Shown: positions 17,991 to 27,210, counted from the first letter of the stretch. The stretch is DNA of 64,000 nt from Pseudomonas sp. URMO17WK12:I2 (GCF_003253735.1 NZ_QKYW01000011.1:62001-126000), one strand, 5' to 3'. Notes: a model not told the origin generated them from the sequence alone. Made by a program: numbers and translations.

Positions 17991-18389
17991 GTGAGCAAGC
18001 TCGAAAAACCCCTGGAAACCTGGCGCGACGAGCTGACCGACGCGCAGTTCAACGTCTGCCGCCTGGGCGGCACCGAACGGCCGTTCACCGGTGAGTATCA
18101 CGACAGTAAAGAGCCGGGTATTTACCAGTGCGTATGCTGCGGTACGTCGCTGTTCGATTCCGATGCCAAGTTCGATTCCGGCTGTGGCTGGCCGAGTTAT
18201 TTCCAGCCACTGAACGCCGAGGTGATCACCGAGCTGGAAGATTTCAGCCACGGCATGCACCGTGTCGAGGTGCGCTGCAGCAACTGTGATGCCCACCTGG
18301 GTCATGTATTTCCCGATGGCCCGCGGCCGACTGGCCTGCGTTACTGCATCAACTCGGTGTCGCTCAAGCACGTACCGCACGAGGCGTAA
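17991..18389 (+). CDS. msrB: Peptide methionine-(R)-S-oxide reductase
   Basis: The 132-residue enzyme repairs oxidised methionine. Two CxxC pairs (CVCC and CSNC) bind structural zinc. The catalytic Cys is in RYCINSVS near the C-terminus, and the GCGWPSYFQP motif positions the substrate. The GTG start at 17991 is preceded by GAGGAGG. It is divergent from alaA and followed by a hairpin, and lies beside a glutathione peroxidase gene, a plausible oxidative-damage cluster. Confidence 0.93.
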   Translation: MSKLEKPLETWRDELTDAQFNVCRLGGTERPFTGEYHDSKEPGIYQCVCCGTSLFDSDAKFDSGCGWPSYFQPLNAEVITELEDFSHGMHRVEVRCSNCDAHLGHVFPDGPRPTGLRYCINSVSLKHVPHEA

Positions 18390-18409
18390 CCCAGTCGTAT
18401 CCATCGTTC

Positions 18410-18436
18410 GGCCCGCTATCGGCGGGCCTTGTTATA
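18410..18436 (+). terminator. Hairpin terminator after msrB
   Basis: GGCCCGC and GCGGGCC flank a short loop, then TTGTTAT follows. The weak T-run makes it a moderate terminator. It separates msrB from the peroxidase gene. Confidence 0.65.
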
Positions 18437-18504
18437 TGAAAATAAATTGTGTGCAATTTAATTGCTGGCTATTCTTTTACCTTCCTTGACCATCGAGTGC
18501 CCCC

Positions 18505-18993
18505 ATGAGCCAACAGTTGCTGGACATACCTTGTACCACCATCACCGGTGAGCAAAAGCGCCTGAGCGACTTTGGCGGCAAAGCGATTCTGGTGGTCAAT
18601 ACCGCCAGCCAGTGCGGCTTCACACCGCAATATCAGGGCCTGGAAGCGCTCTGGAAGCGCTACCGCGACAAGGGGCTGGTGGTGTTGGGCTTTCCCTGCA
18701 ATCAGTTTGGCAAGCAGGAGCCGGGTGACGAGCAGGCGATCTCCAGCTTCTGCGAGTTGAACTTTGGCGTGAGCTTCCCGCTGTTTCGCAAGGTGGAGGT
18801 CAATGGCGCCTGCGCCCATCCATTGTTCGTGCAGCTCAAGCGCCAGGCGCCTGGCCTGCTCGGCACGCAGCGGATCAAGTGGAACTTCACCAAGTTCCTG
18901 ATCAGCGGCGATGGTCGTCAGGTCACGCGCTACGCGCCGACCACCAAACCTGAAGCGCTGCAGACGGCGATCGACGCGCTCGTCGATGGATGA
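18505..18993 (+). CDS. Glutathione peroxidase-family thiol peroxidase
   Basis: A 162-residue thioredoxin-fold peroxidase that reduces hydroperoxides. The peroxidatic residue is Cys (NTASQCGFTPQY) rather than selenocysteine. The FPCNQF loop and KWNFTKFL, with the conserved Trp and Asn, complete the active site. The family often uses thioredoxin rather than glutathione. It overlaps the following MarR-type gene by 8 nt, as expected for an OspR-regulated peroxidase. Confidence 0.92.
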   Translation: MSQQLLDIPCTTITGEQKRLSDFGGKAILVVNTASQCGFTPQYQGLEALWKRYRDKGLVVLGFPCNQFGKQEPGDEQAISSFCELNFGVSFPLFRKVEVNGACAHPLFVQLKRQAPGLLGTQRIKWNFTKFLISGDGRQVTRYAPTTKPEALQTAIDALVDG

Positions 18994-19438
18994 TCTTACC
19001 CTCGACCGCCAGCTGTGCTTCAAGCTGTACGCCGCATCCCGCCAGGTGGTGCGTGCCTACAAGCCGATGCTCGATGACCTGCAGCTGACCTACCCGCAAT
19101 ACCTGGTGATGCTAGTGCTCTGGGAGTGGGATGAGCGGGCGCCCTCGCAGCCGACGGTCAAGGCCCTGGGCGAGCGCCTGCTGCTCGACTCGGGCACCCT
19201 GACGCCGCTGCTCAAGCGCCTGCAGTCGGCAGGCCTGGTGGAGCGGCGGCGCAGTACCCTGGACGAGCGCGAGATGCACCTGGCTGTCAGCGAGCAGGGG
19301 CGTGCATTGCGCTGCCGCGTGCCGGCCCTCAAGCGGCAGCTGCTGTGCGAGCATGGCGTCGATACCGAGCAGTTGGAGCCGTTGCGTGCTCAGCTGGATG
19401 CGTTGCTGCTGCGCATGGCCGAGCAGTTACCCGGTTAG
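18986..19438 (+). CDS. ospR: MarR/OhrR-type redox regulator (OspR-like)
   Basis: A 150-residue MarR-family winged-helix regulator. It carries the OhrR-type N-terminal redox Cys in RQLCFKLYAASR (Cys11). The wHTH with LDSGTLTPLLKRLQSAGLVERRRS contacts DNA. The 8-nt overlap with the upstream glutathione peroxidase gene matches the P. aeruginosa peroxidase-OspR arrangement (from memory), in which OspR represses the peroxidase until its Cys is oxidised. The start could be a little further upstream, because the N-terminus is short for this family. Confidence 0.7.
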   Translation: MDDLTLDRQLCFKLYAASRQVVRAYKPMLDDLQLTYPQYLVMLVLWEWDERAPSQPTVKALGERLLLDSGTLTPLLKRLQSAGLVERRRSTLDEREMHLAVSEQGRALRCRVPALKRQLLCEHGVDTEQLEPLRAQLDALLLRMAEQLPG

Positions 19439-19445
19439 CAGGCGG

Positions 19446-21755
19446 TCAGGCGGGCAGCCACTGGTCGAGCAGGGCGAGCAGCTCTTCGCGGCGAAAGGGC
19501 TTGGCCAGGTAGTCGTTCATGCCCGCGGCCAGGCAGCGTTGGCGCTCGTCCGACAGCGCATTGGCGGTCAGGGCGATGACCGGCAACTGCTGCCAGGCCG
19601 GGTTCTGCCGAATGCGTCGGCTGGCTTCGTAGCCATCCATGACCGGCATGTTGCAGTCCATCAGCACCAGAGCGAAGTCGCCTTCCTGCAGCCGCTCCAG
19701 GGCCTGCTGACCATTGTTGGCCAGCTCCACCTCGAGGCCCTGCTTGGCCAGCATGCCCTTGGCGACCAGTTGGTTGACCGGGTTGTCTTCGACCAGCAGC
19801 ACACGTGCCGGTTTGCGGTTGGTGGCGACCGCTGCAGGCGCGCCGGCTGCATCGTCGCATGGTTGCTTCAGTGCATGATTCAACGCCTGCAGCAGGTGCT
19901 GCCGGGTCAGCGGCCTGGCAACCTGCTCCAGAGGCGCGAGCGCCGTGGCCTGTTTGCTATCCAGAAAGCTGCCATAGGCAGTGACCAGGATGATCGGCGC
20001 AGCGGTTTGCTGGCGTAGCCTTTCCATGCAGCTGGGGCAGTCGCTGATGATCACATCGGCCTCGATCGCCTCGACATCCCGGGCGCTGTCCAGGCGGCGG
20101 TAGCCCAACCCCCAGCTGCCGATCAGCAGCGGCAGCAATTCGGCCAGGCCGGTGCTGGCAGCACAGATGGCCAGTACGCGCCCGCTCAGCCGGGGGGCCG
20201 ATTGTGGTGCCTCCAGGCCGGGCAACGGCAGGATGGCAGTGAAACGACTGCCGCTGCCGGGCCTGGATTGCAGCTCCAGAGTGCCCTGCATCGCCTCGCA
20301 CAGGCGGCGGGTCAGTGCCAGGCCGAGCCCGGTGCCGCCGAACTGCCGGGTGATGTTCGCGCCGGCCTGGGTGAAAGGCTGGAAGATGCGCGCCTGGGCA
20401 TCTTCGGCGATGCCGATGCCGGTATCGCGGACCTCGATACGAATCTGTTCGCCTTCGACAGCGATGCGGATATCGACACGTCCTTCGCGGGTGAACTTCA
20501 GGGCGTTGGACAGCAAATTGCTGACGATCTGGCGAACCCGCGTCGGGTCGCCGAGCACCTGGGCAGGTAACCCGGGGTCGATCAGACAGGTCAGCTCCAC
20601 GCCGGCCTGGGCGTTTTGCGACAGCAGGCTGGCGGTGCCCTCCACCAGCGCACCGAGGTCGAAGCCGATGCGTTCCAGCTCCAGCTGGCCGGCTTCGAAT
20701 TTCGACAGGTCGAGAATGTCGTTGAGCAGATCCACCAGCACCTTGCCCGAGTCATGGGCAATGGACAGCTGCTGGCGCTGTTCGCTGTTCAGCGGGCCTT
20801 CCAGTGACAGGGCGAGCATGCCCAGCAGGCCATTGAGCGGGGTACGGATCTCGTGGCTCATGTTGGCCAGGAAGATCGAGCGTGCCTGGGCCATCGCCAG
20901 GGCGTCGCGGCGCGCCTGCTCCAGCTCGTGGTTGGAGCGGCTGAGGCGGCTGTTGGCCGCTTTCAGCTCGACGGTGCGCGCCGAGACGATGGCTTCCAGC
21001 TCGCCGAGGTAGTCGGTCAGACGGTCTTCGGCGGTGCGCCGCTGCTCGATCTCGGTGGCGATGCTGGCGAACTGGCGGTTGGCGACCCTGACCAGCACGC
21101 CGATCTCGTCGCGCTCATGGCCGGGCGGGCAGGGCAGCGGCGTACGATCGGGCGTGCGCAGGTCGCGGCCGGCGAGTGCCTGGATCACCTGGGTCAGCGG
21201 CTTGGTCAGCATGAAGTAGAACAGCACCAGCAGGATCACCGACATCAGCAGGCTGCGGGTGAAACCGTTGATCATGGTCAGCACCGAGCGTTTGAGAAAG
21301 TTGCTGCCAAAGGCATAGGTGTCGATGTCGAGCTGCAGCATGCCGAGCTGTTCGTCGGGAGCGTGATCGACCGAGAGGTTGGTTTCGAAATGGCGACTGC
21401 TGCCAAACAGGAAATCGCTGAACAGCCGGTAGCTGCTCTGCATGGGCGGCTGGGTGGCGCTGGCCAGCACCTCGCCGTTGCTGTCGACGATGCGCGCGCC
21501 GATGACCGCGGGCGAGCGCCGCAAGCCTACCACCAGCTCCTGGGCGAGTTCGGCGTCGATGTTGTAGGCGATTCGGGCGGCAGGGTTGTGGCTGATCTCC
21601 ATCAGCGCACGAATCTCGCGGTTGATGGCCGCGTCTTCACTGGCATAATCGACGCCGATCTGCACCAGGCTGAGCAATGCACCCAGAATGAACGCGACGA
21701 GAACGGTAAGGCCTGCCTGCTTAAATGACAGTCGCTGTCTGAGTGGTATTTCCAT
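19446..21755 (-). CDS. sagS: Hybrid sensor histidine kinase (SagS-like)
   Basis: A 769-residue membrane hybrid kinase. Transmembrane helices near residues 15-37 and 165-190 flank a periplasmic sensor domain. A HAMP-like linker and coiled coil precede the HisKA domain (H-box ANMSHEIRTPLNGL), then the HATPase domain (NLLSNALKF, DTGIGIAEDA, GGTGLGLAL). A degenerate receiver-like segment is followed by a full receiver with phospho-acceptor Asp in VLMDCNMPVMDG. Topology and the gene order peroxidase, OspR, kinase match P. aeruginosa SagS, which controls the attachment-to-biofilm switch. The ATG read from 21755 is chosen because the upstream open frame encodes non-conserved sequence. Confidence 0.75.
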   Translation of the reverse strand: MEIPLRQRLSFKQAGLTVLVAFILGALLSLVQIGVDYASEDAAINREIRALMEISHNPAARIAYNIDAELAQELVVGLRRSPAVIGARIVDSNGEVLASATQPPMQSSYRLFSDFLFGSSRHFETNLSVDHAPDEQLGMLQLDIDTYAFGSNFLKRSVLTMINGFTRSLLMSVILLVLFYFMLTKPLTQVIQALAGRDLRTPDRTPLPCPPGHERDEIGVLVRVANRQFASIATEIEQRRTAEDRLTDYLGELEAIVSARTVELKAANSRLSRSNHELEQARRDALAMAQARSIFLANMSHEIRTPLNGLLGMLALSLEGPLNSEQRQQLSIAHDSGKVLVDLLNDILDLSKFEAGQLELERIGFDLGALVEGTASLLSQNAQAGVELTCLIDPGLPAQVLGDPTRVRQIVSNLLSNALKFTREGRVDIRIAVEGEQIRIEVRDTGIGIAEDAQARIFQPFTQAGANITRQFGGTGLGLALTRRLCEAMQGTLELQSRPGSGSRFTAILPLPGLEAPQSAPRLSGRVLAICAASTGLAELLPLLIGSWGLGYRRLDSARDVEAIEADVIISDCPSCMERLRQQTAAPIILVTAYGSFLDSKQATALAPLEQVARPLTRQHLLQALNHALKQPCDDAAGAPAAVATNRKPARVLLVEDNPVNQLVAKGMLAKQGLEVELANNGQQALERLQEGDFALVLMDCNMPVMDGYEASRRIRQNPAWQQLPVIALTANALSDERQRCLAAGMNDYLAKPFRREELLALLDQWLPA

Positions 21756-21855
21756 ATTGGGGGCGTTATCTCGTTCCGTTCGCTGCCCAAGCATAGACGA
21801 TCTGGCCTGTTTTTCGGCACACCGCCTCACAGACTGAATATTCGAGGAGCTGCTA

Positions 21856-22746
21856 GTGGATTCCCGTTTTACCGATTTCCTGGAACACGCCGAGCGCGTG
21901 CTGACCCGCATCGAGCCGCTGTTGCCGGCCATCCGCGAGCCGCTGGACTGGACCCACACCCTGGCCGCACGCTGGCAGCGCGAGGGTCGCGCGGGCTACC
22001 TGCAGGCGCTCAAGGTGAGCCTGGACATGGGCCTTGCCGACCTGATTGGCGTCGATACCCAGCGCGAGCAGCTGGCGCGCAACACGCGGCAGTTCGTCCA
22101 GGGCATGCCGGCCAACCATGCGCTGCTGTGGGGCGCGCGGGGCACCGGCAAGTCGTCGCTGGTCCGCGCCTTGCTGGCCGAGCATGCCGACGCCGGGCTC
22201 CGGCTGATCGAGATCGAACGCGATCATCTGGCCGATTTGCCACGGGTGGTGGAGCAGCTGATGAAGCTGCCGCAGCGCTTCATCCTGTTCTGCGACGATC
22301 TGTCGTTCGAGGCCGGCGAGGGCGATTACCGGGTGCTCAAGAGCGTGCTCGACGGCTCGCTCGAACGTTCCCCGGAAAACGTGCTGCTGTATGCCACGTC
22401 CAACCGCCGGCATCTGGTGCCGGAGCGCGAGAGCGACAACGCCAATACCAGGATGGTCGACGGCGAGCTGCACCCCAACGAGGCGGTCGAGGACAAGATC
22501 GCCCTGTCGGATCGCTTCGGCCTGTGGCTCTCGTTTTATCCCTTCACCCAGGAGCACTATCTGGATGTGGTGCGCCACTGGATCGAGGTTCAGGCCGAGC
22601 AGGCCGGCCTGCAGTGGCAGTGGAGCGAGGAGCTGGAAAAACTCGCCGTGCGTTGGGCTACCGGGCGCGGTAATCGCAATGGCCGCTGTGCCTATCAGTT
22701 CGCCCGCCAATGGGTCGGGCTGCAGCTACTGGAGACATCGCAATGA
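21856..22746 (+). CDS. DUF815 P-loop ATPase
   Basis: A 296-residue AAA-like ATPase. Walker A is GARGTGKSS (about residues 94-102). RFILFCDDLSF is the Walker B region, and VLLYATSNRR is a sensor-like strand. This is the DUF815 family, ubiquitous in proteobacteria but uncharacterised. The GTG start at 21856 has CGAGGAG upstream. Its stop overlaps the start of the next gene (ATGA), so the ATPase and the Met-sulfoxide reductase are co-translated. Confidence 0.85.
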   Translation: MDSRFTDFLEHAERVLTRIEPLLPAIREPLDWTHTLAARWQREGRAGYLQALKVSLDMGLADLIGVDTQREQLARNTRQFVQGMPANHALLWGARGTGKSSLVRALLAEHADAGLRLIEIERDHLADLPRVVEQLMKLPQRFILFCDDLSFEAGEGDYRVLKSVLDGSLERSPENVLLYATSNRRHLVPERESDNANTRMVDGELHPNEAVEDKIALSDRFGLWLSFYPFTQEHYLDVVRHWIEVQAEQAGLQWQWSEELEKLAVRWATGRGNRNGRCAYQFARQWVGLQLLETSQ

Positions 22747-23225
22747 TCGATTTGAGTCAAACCGCTTCCGGCCTGAACGGCTATCCGCTGTTGACCGCCC
22801 AGCTGGAGGCCCTGTTGTCCGGCGAGCGGGATTTCATCGCCAATGCCGCGCAGTTCAGCGCCTTCGTCTACCACGAGTTGGAGGGCTTGAACTGGGCCGG
22901 TTTCTATCTGGTGAAAGATGACGAGCTGGTGCTCGGCCCGTTCCAGGGCAAGGTCGCCTGTGTGCGCATCGCCTTTGGCCGTGGTGTGTGTGGCGCTGCG
23001 GCAGCATCGCGGCAAACCCAGCGGGTGGAGGACGTGCATGCCTTCCCCGGACATATCGCCTGCGACAGCGCCTCCAACAGTGAGCTGGTGGTGCCATTGA
23101 TCAAGGAAGGTCGGCTGATCGGCGTATTGGATCTGGACAGCCCGCGGGTAGGGCGTTTCAGTGAGGCCGATCAGCGCGGTATCGAAGCGCTGGCTGAGGT
23201 GCTGCTGCGTGCCAGTGATTGCTGA
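22743..23225 (+). CDS. msrC: GAF-domain free-methionine-(R)-sulfoxide reductase
   Basis: A 160-residue single GAF domain of the fRMsr type. It reduces free, not protein-bound, methionine-(R)-sulfoxide. Three Cys residues expected for the catalytic and resolving roles are in VACVRIAFGRGVCG and FPGHIACDSAS, with ELVVPL and LDLDSP completing the fold. The ATG at 22743 overlaps the DUF815 stop. Upstream in-frame codons lie inside the ATPase gene and are rejected as starts. Confidence 0.88.
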   Translation: MIDLSQTASGLNGYPLLTAQLEALLSGERDFIANAAQFSAFVYHELEGLNWAGFYLVKDDELVLGPFQGKVACVRIAFGRGVCGAAAASRQTQRVEDVHAFPGHIACDSASNSELVVPLIKEGRLIGVLDLDSPRVGRFSEADQRGIEALAEVLLRASDC

Positions 23226-23256
23226 TAAAGGCTGAAGCCCGAGAGGTCCAGACCTC

Positions 23257-24027
23257 TCAGTCGTAGAGGGCCTTCTTCTTCCAGTCGCCGTCTTCTTCCA
23301 TCGACTTGAGCCCTTCGTTGAGCTCGCTGTTGGCGTCGTCAGTGGGGGCCTGGGCGCTGACCAGCATGGCATTGACGCGCTCGAGCTGCTTCTGGAACTG
23401 CGCCAGGGTCGCCTGGTAGCGGGCGGTGTCGGCCTGCTTTTGCAGGAATTGCACGCCACGCTCCAGGGCCAGCCGCGCATGCCCGGTTTGTTGCTGCTGC
23501 AGCGCCTGCTTGGCCTGGTTGCCGTACAGGTCTATATACAGCTGCACCAGCATGTGGCGAATTTCCTTGGCCCATCCCTTGGCTTCATCCACGGGCAGCA
23601 TGCCGCTCTGCGCCAACTTGCCGACCTGGCCATGCAGCGCCTCCAGTTGTGCGCGCACCAGGGTGGCCTTGGCATCATCGGTCACGTTGAAGGGGGCGTT
23701 GCGCACCGGAATGTCCTGGCCCTGGGCGATCAGCTTGCGCAGTTCCTCGGCCATGGTCAGGTAGGCGTTGTCCTGCTTGTCCACTTCCAGAATGCGCTCG
23801 GCGAACTGCAACTGCAGTCGGCACAGCAACAACTTGAGTTCGGGGCTCATGAACTGACCGGCGAACTGTTCGTTGAGATCGGCGATACGCCGATAGCGTT
23901 CGGCCAGGTCAGCTTTCAGGCGCGACTTCTTGCGCTTGTTGTTTTCGGCCAGCTGATTCAGATAGGCCAGCAGCACCAACAGCGTGATACCGCCGATTAT
24001 CGCCATGGTGATCACGAGCGAGGACAT
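23257..24027 (-). CDS. Conserved membrane-anchored coiled-coil protein, unknown function
   Basis: The 256-residue protein has one N-terminal transmembrane helix (about residues 4-24), then a basic patch (KRKKSRLKADL) that suggests a cytoplasmic orientation, and a largely helical, Gln/Leu-rich remainder with probable coiled coils. The family was not recognised. Its location next to the tRNA array in a core region suggests a conserved Pseudomonas gene. The convergent end lies 31 nt from the fRMsr gene. Confidence 0.6.
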   Translation of the reverse strand: MSSLVITMAIIGGITLLVLLAYLNQLAENNKRKKSRLKADLAERYRRIADLNEQFAGQFMSPELKLLLCRLQLQFAERILEVDKQDNAYLTMAEELRKLIAQGQDIPVRNAPFNVTDDAKATLVRAQLEALHGQVGKLAQSGMLPVDEAKGWAKEIRHMLVQLYIDLYGNQAKQALQQQQTGHARLALERGVQFLQKQADTARYQATLAQFQKQLERVNAMLVSAQAPTDDANSELNEGLKSMEEDGDWKKKALYD

Positions 24028-24252
24028 CGTCTTAACCTCTTGAAGGCCGTTGTGCAGAGTGCAGCGACCCGCAAGGAGGTGGCTGCCTGTCGATGCCGAT
24101 CATCTTACTCGCGTTCTGCCATCATTGCGCGCATTAGGCGAGGGTCGCGCCGTCGGCCTGTTGCATTAAAGTAGGCGATATTGGTTGGCACTGCGCACGA
24201 GATCCCGGAATCTGGGTGAAGTCGTTGATTTTAAAAAATTTTATATGAGAGG

Positions 24253-24281
24253 TTGACGAGTGTTGAAAGGCTCCATAGAAT
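24253..24281 (+). promoter_or_regulatory. Strong sigma-70 promoter of the tRNA array
   Basis: TTGACG (24253-24258) and TAGAAT (24276-24281) are separated by exactly 17 nt. A GC-rich discriminator (GCGCGCC) follows, the hallmark of stringently controlled stable-RNA promoters. The first tRNA starts about 60 nt downstream. The rest of the 24028-24343 gap shows only an AT-rich stretch at about 24230-24250 resembling an UP element. Confidence 0.85.
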
Positions 24282-24343
24282 GCGCGCCACTTCCACGGTA
24301 ATGCTGAAAAGCACAACGAGGGAAGCCGGAAATTCCGGGCAAC

Positions 24344-24419
24344 GTCCCCTTCGTCTAGTGGCCTAGGACACCGCCCTTTCACGGCGGTAACAGGGGTTCG
24401 AGTCCCCTAGGGGACGCCA
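24344..24419 (+). tRNA. tRNA-Glu (UUC), copy 1
   Basis: A 76-nt cloverleaf with GTCCCCT / AGGGGAC acceptor stem, anticodon loop CTTTCAC containing TTC, T-loop GGTTCGAGTCC, and encoded CCA. It is the first of four tRNA genes transcribed from the promoter at 24253. Confidence 0.95.
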
Positions 24420-24448
24420 CTTCCAAAAGAAGTGGAGCAGCAAAGATT

Positions 24449-24524
<76 letters not shown>

Positions 24525-24571
24525 GATTGCAGATTCAGCCTGGCAGCTGAATCGTTGAAAAGAAGTTCCAG

Positions 24572-24647
24572 GTCCCCTTCGTCTAGTGGCCTAGGACACC
24601 GCCCTTTCACGGCGGTAACAGGGGTTCGAGTCCCCTAGGGGACGCCA
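24572..24647 (+). tRNA. tRNA-Glu (UUC), copy 2
   Basis: Identical in sequence to the copy at 24344-24419. The preceding 47-nt spacer is unrelated to other spacers here, so gene conversion or a tandem duplication with decayed spacers is likely. Confidence 0.95.
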
Positions 24648-24660
24648 ATTTTTTGTAACT

Positions 24661-24736
<76 letters not shown>

Positions 24737-24742
24737 AATAAA

Positions 24743-24774
24743 CGAAAACGCCGCTCAATCGAGCGGCGTTTTCG
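24743..24774 (+). terminator. Terminator of the tRNA array
   Basis: CGAAAACGCCGCTC and GAGCGGCGTTTTCG form a perfect 14-bp stem with a 4-nt loop, 6 nt after the last tRNA. The T-run lies inside the descending arm. Confidence 0.85.
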
Positions 24775-24795
24775 TATCTGCGTTTTCGGCGCTGA

Positions 24796-24835
24796 AAAAA
24801 AGCCCGCCAGCATTTGGATTGCTGGCGGGCTTTTT
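24796..24835. terminator. Second, possibly bidirectional terminator
   Basis: AAAAAGCCCGCCAGC and GCTGGCGGGCTTTTT form a 15-bp stem with a run of A before and T after, so it can stop transcription from either side. It insulates the tRNAs from the siderophore locus. Confidence 0.85.
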
Positions 24836-24948
24836 CGTCAGTGGCTGATGTTTGGTGGCGGCATTTGCGGTTTCCCGAACCTCGAAACCAGTACCTGTCT
24901 CGATTAAGCGTCAGGGTACCGCTGCATCTGTTCTCTACATCAGGAAAG

Positions 24949-24984
24949 CCGCGCGCCACAGCGAGGAGCTTGCTCGGCGCGCGG
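24949..24984 (-). terminator. Probable terminator of the siderophore receptor gene
   Basis: CCGCGCGCC and GGCGCGCGG flank a loop that also pairs (CGAG/CTCG). It lies 10 nt after the receptor stop codon on the minus strand, followed there by a short CTTTCC tract. Confidence 0.55.
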
Positions 24985-24993
24985 GATGGCAGA

Positions 24994-27210
24994 TTACCAG
25001 TTGAAGTTTATCGAGGTCAGCAGGGTGCGCTCGTCACCGTATTGGCAAGTGGCAAAACTGCACTGCGCGTAACGCTTGTCGGTCAGGTTGCTGGCGTTGA
25101 CGGTCACGGCCCAGTTGTCGTCGATCTGGTAGCGCGCCATGGCGTCGAACAGGGTATAGGCCGGCATGGCCGAATCCATACCCGTGGCCTGCGTGGTGCC
25201 CATGTAGCGAGCACCAGCGCCTAGGGTCAGTTGCGGGATGCCCCAGTTGACGAAGTCATAGCTGGTCCACAGGGCGGCCTGGTGATAGGGGGTTTCGTCG
25301 GTACGTTGGCCCACTTCGGCAGCAATGGCGCTCTTGGTGGTGCGCGAATCGGTATAGGCGTAGGTGGCGATCACGCTGAGTGCCGAGGTGACATCCGCCT
25401 TGGCTTCCAGCTCCAGGCCGCGGGAACGTACCTCGCCGGTCTGACGGAACTCCTCGGTACCTGGATCCTGCTTGAGCACGTTGGTCTGGGTCAGCTCGTA
25501 GACTGCTGCGCTGAGCAGCATATTGCTGTCCTTGGGCTGATAGCGAACGCCCACTTCGTATTGCTTGCCTTCAGTGGGTGCAAAGGTTTGGCCAGTAACT
25601 TCTGCGACAGAGACAGGGAAGAACGACTCGCTGTAGCTGATATAGGGCGCCAGACCGTTGTCCGCCTGGTAGACCAGACCTGCGCGGTAGGTAGTGGCTT
25701 CATCGCTTTGGCTGGCCTTGGCGCCATCGCTATGCGCTGTCTGCTGTTGATCGGCCCAGTCATGGCGACCACCCAGCAGCAGAATCCATTTGTCATCGAA
25801 TTTGATCTGATCCTGGAAGTAGACGCCTTTTTGCAGTATGTCGAGCTGGGAGCCGCGATCCGCTGCGCGGCTTTTATTCACTACGACTGGCTGGCCGTAG
25901 TTATAACGCGTCAGATCCAGGCTTGGAGTGTTATTAGGGGTGCCCCGGAAATTATGTGAGTCATAGGAAGTGTCATAGCCATCGAAACCGACCAGAACTG
26001 TGTGTTCGACACTGCCAAGCTGCCATTTTGATTCGATATTAGTATCACTGGCCCATGTCCGCGCACGTTCGTGGCGATCGCTGTAGCGGCGTAACAGGGT
26101 GCCGGTACTTGCGGCGAGGTTAGCAGCTGCGGCAGACGGTTGAATTTGCAGGTAGTTCCACTTCACATCGGATTCGTAATAGCGCAGCTTATTGTTAAGC
26201 GTGAAGTTTTCGTTGAAGTGGTGTTGAAACTCGTAGCCCAGCGTCGACATCTCGCCGTTCATATCATCGTAGTCCGGCTCGCCGACGAAATCGTGGCGGC
26301 CAATCTTGAAAGCACCGTCACCCACGCCTTTGACCAACTGATAGGGCAGGGTCGCGGGGAAACGCGTATCGGTCTTCTGATAGAAGGACAACAAGGTCAG
26401 CGAGGTGTCTTCGTTGGGGCGCCAGGTCAGCGCCGGGGCGATATAGAACTTGTCGTCGTTGATGTGATCCTGCTGGGTGTCGCTGTTGCGGCTGAGCAGG
26501 GTCAGGCGATAGCTCAGGGTGTCGCTACCGACCAGCGGGCCGCTGAAGTCGGCCGAGAGCTGCTTGCGATCATAGGAGCCGACCTGCAGATTCAGCTCAT
26601 GGAAAGGCGTTTCGGTCGGGCGCTTGCTGACACCATTGATCATGCCGCCAGGCGAGAGCTGGCCGTAGAGCACCGAAGCGGCGCCGCGAATGACCTCGAC
26701 GCGCTCCAGGCCATAAGGTTCCTGAATGCCGTCGTAGGAGTTGTTCTGCAGGCGCAGGCCGTCGCGCAACGAGCCGCCGGTGCCGGATTCGACCCCGAAG
26801 CCGCGGATGCGGAAGCGGTCCGCGGTGCGGTTGAAAGCAGTCGAGCTGCTGGTGAGCCCTGGCGTGTAGCTAAGCGCCTGGCCCAGCGTTTCCGACTGGC
26901 GGTCGCGGATCTCGTCGCTGGTCACCACCGACAGCGACTGTGGCGTCTCGGTGATCGGCGTATCGGTCTTGGTGGCACTCATGTTGCGTTTGGCTACATA
27001 GCCGACCACATGCTCGGTGGGCTGTTCGACGCTCTGCCCGGTCACGTTGATGGCGTCGATCTCCACGGCCGCAGCGGTGGACGCCTGGCTGGTCTCCGCG
27101 GCATGCAGGCTGCCTGAGCCCAGGCTGGCCATGGCCAGTGCCAGGGCGGTGAGGCTGAATACTGGGCGTCGGGCGGAGCGTTCGGGACGTAGGTGCGTAA
27201 CCTGGCACAT
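24994..27210 (-). CDS. TonB-dependent siderophore receptor
   Basis: The 738-residue product is an outer-membrane ferric-siderophore receptor. A signal peptide ends near AAET (about residue 40). EIDAINVTGQ is a plausible TonB box at the mature N-terminus. The plug domain follows (TPITETPQSLSVVTSDEIRD, then GGMINGVSKRPT), and a beta-barrel ends with the family's C-terminal aromatic residue (FNW). No N-terminal signalling (STN) domain is present, so it is a simple transporter without a partner sigma/anti-sigma pair. It is divergent from the ABC importer and is probably the uptake gate for the product of this locus. The ATG read from 27210 is chosen because AAAGGA lies 10 nt upstream. An in-frame TTG at 27249 is an alternative. 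Confidence 0.9.
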   Translation of the reverse strand: MCQVTHLRPERSARRPVFSLTALALAMASLGSGSLHAAETSQASTAAAVEIDAINVTGQSVEQPTEHVVGYVAKRNMSATKTDTPITETPQSLSVVTSDEIRDRQSETLGQALSYTPGLTSSSTAFNRTADRFRIRGFGVESGTGGSLRDGLRLQNNSYDGIQEPYGLERVEVIRGAASVLYGQLSPGGMINGVSKRPTETPFHELNLQVGSYDRKQLSADFSGPLVGSDTLSYRLTLLSRNSDTQQDHINDDKFYIAPALTWRPNEDTSLTLLSFYQKTDTRFPATLPYQLVKGVGDGAFKIGRHDFVGEPDYDDMNGEMSTLGYEFQHHFNENFTLNNKLRYYESDVKWNYLQIQPSAAAANLAASTGTLLRRYSDRHERARTWASDTNIESKWQLGSVEHTVLVGFDGYDTSYDSHNFRGTPNNTPSLDLTRYNYGQPVVVNKSRAADRGSQLDILQKGVYFQDQIKFDDKWILLLGGRHDWADQQQTAHSDGAKASQSDEATTYRAGLVYQADNGLAPYISYSESFFPVSVAEVTGQTFAPTEGKQYEVGVRYQPKDSNMLLSAAVYELTQTNVLKQDPGTEEFRQTGEVRSRGLELEAKADVTSALSVIATYAYTDSRTTKSAIAAEVGQRTDETPYHQAALWTSYDFVNWGIPQLTLGAGARYMGTTQATGMDSAMPAYTLFDAMARYQIDDNWAVTVNASNLTDKRYAQCSFATCQYGDERTLLTSINFNW

